Assembly (NCBI RefSeq): GCF_035944375.1
Contig: NZ_DASZBE010000018.1
DNA from: Allobosea sp035944375
GTDB taxonomy: Bacteria > Pseudomonadota > Alphaproteobacteria > Rhizobiales > Beijerinckiaceae
Direction: 5' to 3' (one strand)
Length of the DNA stretch: 64,000 nt
Each line of letters starts with the position of its first letter. Within the stretch, counting starts at the first letter, position 1. The notes under the pieces were generated by a model. It was not told where the DNA came from. It worked only from the letters and a program-made list of their open reading frames with translations, and ran no database searches. The translations under genes were made by a program, and so were the position numbers. Below are positions 54,730 through 63,221 of the stretch, in pieces.

Positions 54730-55524
54730 ATGACCTTGACCGCCCCTCCTCCCGAACCGCGCCTCGCCTCCTGGGCCGGGGACCATCGGGACATCGCGCT
54801 GTTCCTCGACTTCGATGGGACACTCGTCGAGATTGCCCCCTCGCCTGCGGATGTGAAGCTCGACCGGCGGGTTCCGGCGGCGCTCGATACGCTCCGGAGC
54901 CAATTGTCGGGGGCATTGGCGCTGGTCTCCGGACGGCCGATCACTTTTCTCGATTCAGTGCTGGAGCCCTACCGATTCGATGTCGCCGCCCTGCATGGCG
55001 CCGATATCCGCCTCGGAGGCCAGGTGCAGACCCAACCGCCCCCGTCGCCCGAGATGCGTCAGGCGGTGCGCGATCTGGTTCGTTTCGCCAACAGCCATGT
55101 CGGGATCATCGTCGAGGACAAGGACATCTCGGTCGCCCTGCACTGGCGCCTGGCCCCTCAGGTGCACGATGAGGCGCTCGATCTGATGCGCACCATCGCG
55201 GAACGGATGGCCCCCCTCGTCAGGCTGCAGGAGGGCAAGGCCGTGGCCGAACTGGTTCCGGCGGGCGCCAGCAAGGGGACGGCGATCGCACATCTCATGG
55301 CGGCATCGCCCTATGCCGGCCGCGTGCCCGTCTTCATCGGCGACGACGTGACCGATGAACACGGCTTCGAGGCGGTGAACGCCCTTGGCGGCCTTTCCAT
55401 CCGTATCGGCGATGGCGAGACGCGAGCCGATCTCCGACTGGCCTCGCCGACCGCGCTTCGTGCCATACTGCTGGGCGCCGCCGAGCGCGGCAGCCTGACG
55501 GCCTCCAATTTCTTTCAAGGATGA
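54730..55524 (+). CDS. otsB: Trehalose-6-phosphate phosphatase OtsB
   Basis: A 264-residue HAD-superfamily phosphatase. The nucleophile motif DFDGTL (Asp27 and Asp29) is at the N-terminus, SGRP follows as motif II, and GDDVTDEHGF provides the acidic motif near residue 200. It dephosphorylates trehalose 6-phosphate made by the divergent otsA product. Its end overlaps or abuts the GH15 gene. Confidence 0.95.
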   Translation: MTLTAPPPEPRLASWAGDHRDIALFLDFDGTLVEIAPSPADVKLDRRVPAALDTLRSQLSGALALVSGRPITFLDSVLEPYRFDVAALHGADIRLGGQVQTQPPPSPEMRQAVRDLVRFANSHVGIIVEDKDISVALHWRLAPQVHDEALDLMRTIAERMAPLVRLQEGKAVAELVPAGASKGTAIAHLMAASPYAGRVPVFIGDDVTDEHGFEAVNALGGLSIRIGDGETRADLRLASPTALRAILLGAAERGSLTASNFFQG

Positions 55525-55526
55525 CG

Positions 55527-57368
55527 ATGACTGTTTCGACGATGCCTGCGGGGCCGCATTCGGCCTCGCTCGACCTCGGCGTGATCGGCAATTGCTCGAT
55601 CGCAGCCCTCATCGACCGCCGCGCCCGGATCGTCTGGGGCTGTTTTCCCCGCTTCGACCGGGACCCCGTCTTTTGCGCGCTGATCGACAACCAGCCCGAC
55701 GATGGCGACGCGATGCCGCGCAAGGGCGTGTTCGCGATCGAACTGGTCGGCATGACGCGCTGCGAGCAGTCTTACCTCGACAACACGGCGATCCTGTCGT
55801 CGGTCCTGTCGGACGATCACGGCAACGCCATCGAGATCCTGGATTTCGCGCCGCGCTTCGTACGCTATGAGCGCTTCTTTCGACCGCCGCAGATCGTGCG
55901 CCGTGTGCGCCGCATTTCCGGGCGACCGCGCATTCGTGTCGTGGTGAAACCGGCGCTCGGTCTCGGCGAGGGTGCCGACGAGGTCACCCGCGGTTCCAAC
56001 CATGTGCGCTTCGTCGGAGCCGACCAGACCGTCCGGCTGACGACGGACGCGCCGATCTCCTATGTCGTCGACGGTGTGCCCTTCGCCGTGGAGCGCCCCT
56101 TTTCCTTCTTCATCGGCTCGGACGAGGCCTTGCGCGCCGAGATCGAGGAAACCTCACGCGAGTTCCTGGACAAGACGACCGACTACTGGCGCGACTGGGT
56201 GCGCTCTCTCTCGCTGCCCTTCGAATACCAGCGCGAGGTGATTCGTGCCGCAATCACGTTGAAGCTCTGCGCCTTCGAGGAGACGGGTGCGATCGTCGCA
56301 GCCCTGACCACCTCGATCCCCGAGGCGCCGGGCACGCAGCGCAACTGGGACTATCGCTATTGCTGGCTGCGCGACGCCTATTTCGTCGTTCATGCGCTGA
56401 ACCGGCTCGGCACGACCCGGACGATGGAGGATTATCTCGGCTTCATCACCAACATCGTCGACAGTTTCACCGAAAGCGGCGCCGAGCATCTGCCGCCGCT
56501 CTACCCGATCACACGGGGCGGCACGCTGCGCGAATTCGAGGCGCCGACGCTGTCTGGCTATCGCGGGCATCAGCCCGTGCGCTTCGGCAACGGGGCGGCG
56601 ATCCAGATTCAGAACGACGGTTACGGAGCGGTCGTTCTGGCAGCGACCCACGCCTTCTTCGACCAGCGCCTGATCCAGCCCGGCAAGGAATCGCTGTTCG
56701 GGCAGCTCGAACGGATGGGCGAACTGGCCATCGCCTATTTCGACAAGCCCGATGCCGGCCCCTGGGAACTGCGCGAGAAGGAAGCGGTCCATGCGTTCTC
56801 CAGCGTCATGTGCTGGGCGGCCTGCGATCGTCTGGCCCGCATCGCGACGACGCTCGGCCGCGCAGACCGGAGCGACTATTGGGAAGAGGAGGCCGCTCGG
56901 CTCAAGACGGTCATCCTCGACAACATCTGGAATGCTGGAAAGGGCCATCTCGTCTCGACCTTCGGCGGGGAGGACCTCGATGCGACCCTGCTGCTCATCG
57001 CGGAACTGGGATTCCTGAAGGCCGACGACCCGCGCTATGTCGCGACCGTCGAGGCGATCGGCCGCGATCTGACGCGCGGCGATCTCCTCCTGCGCTACGC
57101 GACGCAGGACGATTTCGGCTACATGCACACCGGCTTCCTGATCTGCGCCTTCTGGTATGTCGATGCGCTGCACGCGATCGGCCGACGCGAGGAGGCGAAG
57201 GCCCTGTTCGGCCGCATCCTGCAGCGGCGCAACAGCTTCGGCCTCTTGTCGGAGGATGCCGATCTGGAGACGGGCGAACTCTGGGGCAACTTCCCGCAGA
57301 CCTATTCCCATGTCGGAATGATCAACTCGGCGATGCGGCTGAGCCGCAACTGGGAAGAGGCGTTCTGA
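55527..57368 (+). CDS. Glycoside hydrolase family 15 protein (glucoamylase/trehalase-like)
   Basis: A 613-residue protein with an N-terminal beta-sandwich (SLDLGVIGNCSIAALIDRRARIVWGCFPRFD) and a C-terminal (alpha/alpha)6 barrel with the GH15 segments GTQRNWDYRYCWLRDAYF, NDGYGAVVLA and TGELWGNFPQTYSHVGMINSA, where the second catalytic glutamate lies. Bacterial members include trehalases and glucoamylases; location after otsB suggests trehalose turnover, though synthesis-linked roles are possible. The ATG at 55527 is five bases after AAGGA; an ATG at 55521 overlaps the otsB stop. Confidence 0.9.
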   Translation: MTVSTMPAGPHSASLDLGVIGNCSIAALIDRRARIVWGCFPRFDRDPVFCALIDNQPDDGDAMPRKGVFAIELVGMTRCEQSYLDNTAILSSVLSDDHGNAIEILDFAPRFVRYERFFRPPQIVRRVRRISGRPRIRVVVKPALGLGEGADEVTRGSNHVRFVGADQTVRLTTDAPISYVVDGVPFAVERPFSFFIGSDEALRAEIEETSREFLDKTTDYWRDWVRSLSLPFEYQREVIRAAITLKLCAFEETGAIVAALTTSIPEAPGTQRNWDYRYCWLRDAYFVVHALNRLGTTRTMEDYLGFITNIVDSFTESGAEHLPPLYPITRGGTLREFEAPTLSGYRGHQPVRFGNGAAIQIQNDGYGAVVLAATHAFFDQRLIQPGKESLFGQLERMGELAIAYFDKPDAGPWELREKEAVHAFSSVMCWAACDRLARIATTLGRADRSDYWEEEAARLKTVILDNIWNAGKGHLVSTFGGEDLDATLLLIAELGFLKADDPRYVATVEAIGRDLTRGDLLLRYATQDDFGYMHTGFLICAFWYVDALHAIGRREEAKALFGRILQRRNSFGLLSEDADLETGELWGNFPQTYSHVGMINSAMRLSRNWEEAF

Positions 57369-57377
57369 CCGGGGAAG

Positions 57378-57469
57378 CGTCATGGTCGGGCTTGCCCCGA
57401 CCATCTCGTGAAGGACACCCTCCGGCCGGAGATGCTCGGGTCGCTGCTTTGCGTCGCCCGAGCATGACG
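57378..57469. repeat. Palindromic element, CGTCAT/ATGACG family (copy 7)
   Basis: The left hairpin ATGGTCGGG-CTTG-CCCCGACCAT and the right hairpin GCTCGGGTCG...CGCCCGAGC are bounded by CGTCAT and ATGACG. It sits between the convergent GH15 and M20 genes and could terminate both. Confidence 0.82.
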
Positions 57470-57480
57470 GGTCCCGCACC

Positions 57481-58689
57481 TCACTCCATCAGCTTCGCCG
57501 CGCGCATCACCGATAGCGCCAGGACCTGCGCGGCCGGCACGATGCTCTCGACCTCGAGGAACTCGTCGGGCGTATGCGCCATGCCGCCGATGGGGCCGAC
57601 GCTGCAGAGCGTCGGGCAGCCTTGCGCTGCGGTGAAGCCGGAATCGGCGCAGCCTCCAGTGAACTCGGCGATGGTCGCGATGCCGAGACCTGCGGACGCC
57701 GAGCGATAGGTCTCGAACAGCTTCTGCGAGTCCGACGTTCCTTCCAACGGCAGGAACTCGCCCTTGATCGAGAGCACGGCACCGGTGCCCGGGACGATCG
57801 GCGTCTCGACGATGCTGCGGATGGCGTCGACCAGTTCGCTGCGCTGGGCGGCGGTGACGTAGCGCAGGTCGATCTCGCACCAGGCATGGGGCGCGACCGT
57901 GTTGACGGTCTGGCCGCCGCCGATCAGCCCGACATTGACGGTAACGCCCTTGTCCAGATCGGTGAGGCCCTGGAGCTTGGGGATCTTGTGGCCGAGATCA
58001 ACGATGGCGGAGGCGCCCTTCTCGTAATTCGCGCCGGAATGGGCCGGCTTGCCGGTGAACTCGGCGCGCATGAAGACACCGCCCTTGCGGCCGCTGGTGA
58101 CCGATTGCCGCCGGTCCTTCGCGAAGTCGCTGCCGACCGGCAGGCGGCTGGGCTCGGCGTTGAAGACGCAGCGCGATTCGCGCGCCGCCGCCTCGATCAC
58201 CGGGCGCGAGGAGGGCGAACCGATCTCCTCGTCGCTCGTCGTCAGCATCGTCAGCGGGGCGGAGAGACCGCCGCATTCCGCGAAGGCCGCGGCAACGAAG
58301 GCCTCGATAACGAGCCCCGCCTTCATGTCGGCGACACCCGGTCCATAGGCCCGGCCATCCTTGACGGTGAAGGGCCGGCGCACCGGCTCGCCCTTCGGGA
58401 ACACGGTGTCACGGTGGCCGAGCAGCAGCACCGGGCGCTGGTCGTTGGCGGTGGGGTTCGGCAGGCGCGCCTTGACCGCATCGCCATAGCGGCCATCGGG
58501 AATGATCTCGACCGCGAGCCCGTTGCGCTCATGGAAGCGGGCGAGGACCTGCCCGGCGCGATCGACGCCCTCCTTGTCGTAGGAACCGGAATCGGTATCG
58601 ACCATCTCGCGCAGCAACGCGACCATCGCCTCCTTGCGGTCGGCGAGCCAGGCCACGACCTTGGCTTCCTCGGGGGTCATTGCGCTCAT
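57481..58689 (-). CDS. M20 family metallopeptidase (carboxypeptidase G2-like)
   Basis: A 402-residue zinc hydrolase. The first metal histidine and aspartate are in LLLGHRDTVFP, the bridging aspartate in GPGVADMKAGL, the catalytic glutamate pair in TTSDEEIGS, and a later ligand histidine in GPIGGMAHTPDEFLE. The inserted dimerisation domain covers about 200-305 (FTGKPAHSGANYEKGASAI). Relatives release C-terminal glutamate from pteroates or act on other peptides; the substrate is unknown. ATGs at 58701 and 58680 are also in frame. No signal peptide is seen. Confidence 0.9.
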   Translation of the reverse strand: MSAMTPEEAKVVAWLADRKEAMVALLREMVDTDSGSYDKEGVDRAGQVLARFHERNGLAVEIIPDGRYGDAVKARLPNPTANDQRPVLLLGHRDTVFPKGEPVRRPFTVKDGRAYGPGVADMKAGLVIEAFVAAAFAECGGLSAPLTMLTTSDEEIGSPSSRPVIEAAARESRCVFNAEPSRLPVGSDFAKDRRQSVTSGRKGGVFMRAEFTGKPAHSGANYEKGASAIVDLGHKIPKLQGLTDLDKGVTVNVGLIGGGQTVNTVAPHAWCEIDLRYVTAAQRSELVDAIRSIVETPIVPGTGAVLSIKGEFLPLEGTSDSQKLFETYRSASAGLGIATIAEFTGGCADSGFTAAQGCPTLCSVGPIGGMAHTPDEFLEVESIVPAAQVLALSVMRAAKLME

Positions 58690-58795
58690 GGTTGCTCTCA
58701 TGGTTCCGGACGGGACTAGTCCGGAGCTTAGACAAGGTGCCTGCAGACCGGAAGCGCGTCGCTGCGAACGGGGCTGCGCAAAAAGCGTGGACCGC

Positions 58796-61567
58796 CTATT
58801 TCGGCGCCGCCATTTTCCGGATGAGGCCGTCCCGCGCGACGCGAGCCTGGGCGCGCAGCGCCTCGTCATCCGGTGTTCGGACCGGCTGTTCGAGCGCCTT
58901 GGCGTAATAGCCCAGGGCCAGCTGGTCCGAGGCGATCTCGGCATAGAGATCGCCGAGCCGCTTGTTGGCGAAAAGGGCGGCATCGGGCCTCCCCGCCGCG
59001 TCCTCGAACGCACCGATGGCGCCCGGTACGTCACCATTGCTTCGTCTCAGTTCGGCCAGCGCCCGTAGAATCCGGGCGTCGTCGCCGCGCGCCGTGCGGG
59101 CCGCTTCCGCATCGGCCAGCGCCGCCTTGAGATCGCCCTGCCCGTTGCGCGCCTCGATGCGGATCAGCAGGGCGTCCGCATCGTTCGCCGCGATCGCCAG
59201 ATGCGCCGTCGCATCCTCGACGGCGCCACCGAAATTGCGAAGCCCGAGCCTCGCCTTCGCACGCAGCAGACGCAGGTCAAGTTCCGCGACGGCAGCCGCA
59301 AGGGCAAGGCCGGCGAAGCGCTCGGCGGCGGGCAGATCGCCCGTGGCCAGGTTGATGCGCGCGGCGAGCGCCTGCCAGCGCGGCTCGTTCGGCTCGATGC
59401 GCAGCGCCATCGCGATGTCGGTTAGGGCAGCCGGATTGTCGGCGGCGAGGGAAAGCCTGGCGCGTTCGCCATAGGCGCGCGCGCGATCCGGCATGCGCCG
59501 GATCGCCTCGCTGAAATCGGCATGGGCGGCCCGGGACTGATACAGCTGAACACGCGCGAGCCCGCGATACAGGAACAGATTCGCCATGTGCCCCGGCGTG
59601 ATGCCCATGCTCGCAGCTTTGAGAGGGATCGCAACCGTCTCGTCGATTGCGGCGGTCAGGTCGGCAACCGCTTCGAGAGCATTCCCAAGTTGAGCGGAGG
59701 CGATCCCGCGGACGGCGCTGGCGCCGCTGTGGGCGCGATTGGAGGCGAGGGCGGCCGAAGCGATTTCACGTGCCGCAGCCGCATCGCCACGCGCGAGCAG
59801 GGTCCGCGCGCGCAGCGCCTGACGCGTCGTCTCGTTGCCGAGATGGCCCTGCGGCTGGCCATCGAGGATGGCCAACGCTTCATCGGTGTTGTCGGTTTCG
59901 ATGAGGGCGATGACGAGATCATCGTCATTGAGAAACCGGCGGCGGTCATCGGGCACCACCCGCCGGATTTCTCTGAGGTCGGCCAGCGCCGCTGCGGCGC
60001 GGCCGGCCATCAGCTGCATTGTCCCGCGCATTTCGAGGGCATAGGGAGCCGCCCCCTCGCGCTTCAGGATCTCGGTCAGGTCCGCGATGGCCGCCTCGTA
60101 ATCGCCCTTGCCCTGAGCCGCCGTCGCACGCGTCAGCAGGGCTTCCTCGTACGCCGGTGCCCCGGGGGACGCACGACGCACGGCGCTGTCGGCGTCCGCC
60201 CAGGCCCGCTCATAGGGTTTCAGATCGGCATCGTAGCGATAGGTCGCCATGTGCGCGTAGGCGCGGGCGATCGTCGCCGGGAGGTGCTCCGGCGCCGCGG
60301 CGACGGCGAGATCGAGATCGCCCAGCTGCTCGGCGAAAGGCCGCGCCCGCGAGCGCAGGATCAGCCGGTCGGCCTTCTGCTGCGGCGTGGTCGCGGTTTC
60401 CACCAGGCGGTCGCAACTGGCAAAGCGCAGCGGATCGTCACGCTTGTCGCAGCGGGCCTTCAACTCGGCTTCGTCGAGATCGGTGACGAGGATCGGCTTG
60501 GGCTTGTCGAGTTCGACGACACGGGCGGCATGACGGGCGCGGGAGGCGATGTCGTAGGCCATCTTCGCATCGGTGCGCGCGGCCGAGGCCGCAAGGACCG
60601 CGCGGGCCGCCGCTTCGTTGCCCGAAGCCAGCAGGATGTCGGCCTTGAGCTCATGGGCGTCGAACAGGGAAGGGTCGAGTTCGATCGCCTTGTCGGCGTC
60701 GGCGGTCGCCGCGGCGACGTCCTTCATCGCCAGCCTGATCGCGGCGCGCGTGACATAGGCACGGCCAAACCGCGGGGCGGCCTGAACGACGGCATCGGCG
60801 TCCGCAAGCGCCCCCTCAAGGTCGCGCCGGGCCAGACGCGCCCGGGCGCGGATTTCGGTGAGGCTGGACTGGGTCGGAAAGGCCTGCAGCCCCTCCGTCG
60901 CCTCGCGGATCGCCGGATCGAAGGTGCCGAGATAAAACAGGCTGCGCGCTTTGGTAATGAAGGCCTCGGGGCTGCGAAAGCCGGCGGCGCGGGCCTTGTC
61001 GATCTGCTGGATGGCATCGCCATAACGGCCGGTCGAATAGTGCAGCAGCCCGACCATATAGGCACTGCGGGGATGGTCCTTCTGCCAGAACAGGCCCTGG
61101 CGGAGGTCGACGCCCGCCCCGGCGAAGTCATACTGCAACATCTTCAGGTAGCCGCGATTGGCGTAGTTGTCGGCATCGAAGGGCGCCATCTCGATCGCCG
61201 TGGTGAAATCGGCCATCGCGCCTGCGTTGTTGCCCAGGCCGAAGCGGATCTGGCCGCGGTCGCGATAGAGCGCCATCGCCTTGGGCGCGAGCACGATCGT
61301 CTCGCTGTAGTCCTTCTCGGCCTCGGCCAGGCGGTTGAGGGCCCAGTAGGCCTGGGCGCGGCTGAGCAGCGCCGTGGCCTTCGCCTTGCGGTCCCCTCGC
61401 CCCTTGATGATCGTGGTGCAGGCGGCGATCGCGCGCTCGGTCTTCTCGGCCCTGCAGAGCGCGACGGTCTCGGCCTTCTGGGCGAAGGCCTGCGTGGGAG
61501 AGAATGCCAAGGCAGCGACCAGTGGCAGCGCGGCGAGCGATGCGATCCGTGAGAACGAGCAGGCCAT
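58796..61567 (-). CDS. Large periplasmic TPR-repeat protein
   Basis: A 923-residue protein with a signal peptide (MACSFSRIASLAALPLVAALAFSPTQAFAQ, cleavage near residue 30). Almost the whole mature part is made of tetratricopeptide repeats, for example ALLSRAQAYWALNRLAEAEKDYSETIVLAPK and ALYRDRGQIRFGLGNNAGAMADFTTAIEMAP. TPR solenoids bind protein partners. The ATG follows GGAGGG by seven bases. It is a single-gene unit between M20 and LysE genes on the same strand. I do not recognise a specific orthologue. Confidence 0.87.
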   Translation of the reverse strand: MACSFSRIASLAALPLVAALAFSPTQAFAQKAETVALCRAEKTERAIAACTTIIKGRGDRKAKATALLSRAQAYWALNRLAEAEKDYSETIVLAPKAMALYRDRGQIRFGLGNNAGAMADFTTAIEMAPFDADNYANRGYLKMLQYDFAGAGVDLRQGLFWQKDHPRSAYMVGLLHYSTGRYGDAIQQIDKARAAGFRSPEAFITKARSLFYLGTFDPAIREATEGLQAFPTQSSLTEIRARARLARRDLEGALADADAVVQAAPRFGRAYVTRAAIRLAMKDVAAATADADKAIELDPSLFDAHELKADILLASGNEAAARAVLAASAARTDAKMAYDIASRARHAARVVELDKPKPILVTDLDEAELKARCDKRDDPLRFASCDRLVETATTPQQKADRLILRSRARPFAEQLGDLDLAVAAAPEHLPATIARAYAHMATYRYDADLKPYERAWADADSAVRRASPGAPAYEEALLTRATAAQGKGDYEAAIADLTEILKREGAAPYALEMRGTMQLMAGRAAAALADLREIRRVVPDDRRRFLNDDDLVIALIETDNTDEALAILDGQPQGHLGNETTRQALRARTLLARGDAAAAREIASAALASNRAHSGASAVRGIASAQLGNALEAVADLTAAIDETVAIPLKAASMGITPGHMANLFLYRGLARVQLYQSRAAHADFSEAIRRMPDRARAYGERARLSLAADNPAALTDIAMALRIEPNEPRWQALAARINLATGDLPAAERFAGLALAAAVAELDLRLLRAKARLGLRNFGGAVEDATAHLAIAANDADALLIRIEARNGQGDLKAALADAEAARTARGDDARILRALAELRRSNGDVPGAIGAFEDAAGRPDAALFANKRLGDLYAEIASDQLALGYYAKALEQPVRTPDDEALRAQARVARDGLIRKMAAPK

Positions 61568-61709
61568 CGACCACCCTCCCCTGCCGACCATCGCCGGTTG
61601 ACGCGGGGGTATCGTAGCAAAGGTCAATCATGCCGTCATGCTGCTTTGCGTGGCAGGCAGCGCGGGCAAAATGGGGGGGGGACGGCCGACCTTAGTCTCA
61701 ATGGAGGGG

Positions 61710-62342
61710 TTAGCGCCGCGCTTCTGTTGCCATTTTCACCGCAAAGCCCGCGAGCATGGTGCCCATCAGCCAGCGCTGTGCAAGCGCCCAGCCCGGTCTT
61801 CTGCGCAGGAACACGGCCATCGAACCAGCAGCGCAGGCGATCAGCGCATTCACCGTGACGCTGATCGCGATCTGGACCGAGCCCAGCACCAGCGACTGGC
61901 CGAGTACGCCGCCGGAAGCGGGATCGATGAACTGCGGCAGCAGTGCCAGATAGAGCATCGCAATCTTTGGGTTCAGCATGCTGGTCAGAAAGCCCATGCC
62001 GAGCAGTCTGCGCGGGCTATCGACGGGAAGGTCGCGGATCTGGAAAGGCGAGGCACCGCCCGGGCGAACCGCCTGCCAGGCCAGCCAGAGCAGATAGAGC
62101 GCGCCCCCCAAACGCAACGCGTCATAGGCGAAGGGCACCGCGAAGAGCAGCGCCGTGATGCCGAAGGCCGCGCTCAACATGTAGACCACGAAGCCCAGTG
62201 CGACGCCGCAGAGCGAAACCAGACCCGCGAGCCGGCCCTGCGCGATCGATCGCGAGATCAGGTAGATCATGTTGGGGCCCGGCGTGAGCACCATGCCGAG
62301 GCAGATCAGGGCGAAGGCGGCGAGTTCTCTCGACTCGGGCAT
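61710..62342 (-). CDS. LysE/RhtB family exporter
   Basis: A 210-residue membrane protein with about six helices. The N-terminal family motif GMVLTPGPNMIYLISRSIAQGR and the later GFLTSMLNPKIAMLYLALLPQFIDP are diagnostic of LysE/RhtB translocators, which export amino acids or related compounds. The ATG follows GAGGAG. The specific substrate is not predictable. Confidence 0.93.
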   Translation of the reverse strand: MPESRELAAFALICLGMVLTPGPNMIYLISRSIAQGRLAGLVSLCGVALGFVVYMLSAAFGITALLFAVPFAYDALRLGGALYLLWLAWQAVRPGGASPFQIRDLPVDSPRRLLGMGFLTSMLNPKIAMLYLALLPQFIDPASGGVLGQSLVLGSVQIAISVTVNALIACAAGSMAVFLRRRPGWALAQRWLMGTMLAGFAVKMATEARR

Positions 62343-62703
62343 CGGCGGCTCCTCGCTTCGCCACGTGCCAGATCATGGGGTCGCCCGCAACCCTACCCCC
62401 GGCATGCCCGCTCGCCGTGCAGCGCGCAGCATTCTACCGGGGACGCAGAGCGCGGGGCCACCGTTGATGAGCTGATCCGGATCAAGGAATCGAGGAATAG
62501 CGCTGGCGCCGATTGCCATGATCTCCCGCTAGACAATGGGCGACATCGTCTATGGTGTTCGTCGCTGCAACGGCGATGGTCGGATTCGGCCTGTTCCAGA
62601 AGCTGAGCCCGAACGCGACCACCATCGTGTCGCCGGACCGCGCGCGAGGGAAGAGCGGGAAGCCAAGGCCGGGACAGTGCCGCGGACGCCTGACCGCGGA
62701 GCC
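62343..62703. other. Intergenic region upstream of lysE-like gene
   Basis: This 361-bp stretch has no convincing gene; a short reading frame from 62552 lacks a ribosome site and known relatives. It contains an FNR/FixK-like palindrome at 62472-62485. Confidence 0.5.
62472..62485. promoter_or_regulatory. FNR/FixK-like palindrome
   Basis: CTGATCCGGATCAA matches TTGAT-N4-ATCAA at nine of ten positions (read on the minus strand TTGATCCGGATCAG). It lies 130 bp before the LysE-like gene and 230 bp after the DinB-like gene, so its target is unclear. Confidence 0.35.
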
Positions 62704-63210
62704 TCAATCCTCCGGCTCGAGCAGCATCAGGTCGGTGTCTTCGGGCCTCGCCCCGGCCGCGGTCAGCATGGCGTGGACCTGGCCGCGGTGGTGGGTCTGA
62801 TGGTTGAACAGCTGGACGACCAGCAGCGCGCGCGGCTTGCGCATCTCGCGCTGCGTCGCGCCGGAAAACCAGACGAGATCACCGGCGAGCCATTCGGGCG
62901 ACATGTCACGCGCCCAATCAGCGATCGTACCGTCGAACGCCTGCCGCTGCGCGACGAGGTCGTCCCAGTCGGCGACGAGGTCGGCGGATTCGTGGATGCG
63001 CTGGGTCGGCCTGGGCGTGCCGGCAAAGCGCGAGAGCCACATCCGGTCACCCCAGAGCAGATGGCAGAACGTGCCGTGGATCGACTTGAAGAAGGCGCCG
63101 CGGTCCTGCCGCCGCGCCGCGTCTTCGAGCGTCGATGCCGCCGTAAAGAGGCTCCGGTTCTGCCAGGCGTTGTAGCGCGCCAGGGTGCGGACATAGCTCG
63201 TGTCGATCAT
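62704..63210 (-). CDS. DinB family protein
   Basis: A 168-residue four-helix-bundle protein. The DinB metal histidines are visible in IHGTFCHLLWGDRMWLSRF (His near residue 50) and in LLVVQLFNHQTHHRGQVHAML near the C-terminus. Members are putative thiol- or metal-dependent enzymes of unknown substrate. It starts 11 bp after the FAD oxidoreductase gene; a TTG at 63225 overlapping that stop (TTGA) is an alternative start. The two are probably co-transcribed. Confidence 0.9.
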   Translation of the reverse strand: MIDTSYVRTLARYNAWQNRSLFTAASTLEDAARRQDRGAFFKSIHGTFCHLLWGDRMWLSRFAGTPRPTQRIHESADLVADWDDLVAQRQAFDGTIADWARDMSPEWLAGDLVWFSGATQREMRKPRALLVVQLFNHQTHHRGQVHAMLTAAGARPEDTDLMLLEPED

Positions 63211-63221
63211 GGCAGGACCAT

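Noticed and set aside
62552..62800. A short plus-strand frame starting MVFVAATAMVGFGLF
   Set aside because: It has no ribosome site, runs into the DinB-like gene on the opposite strand and resembles nothing known.
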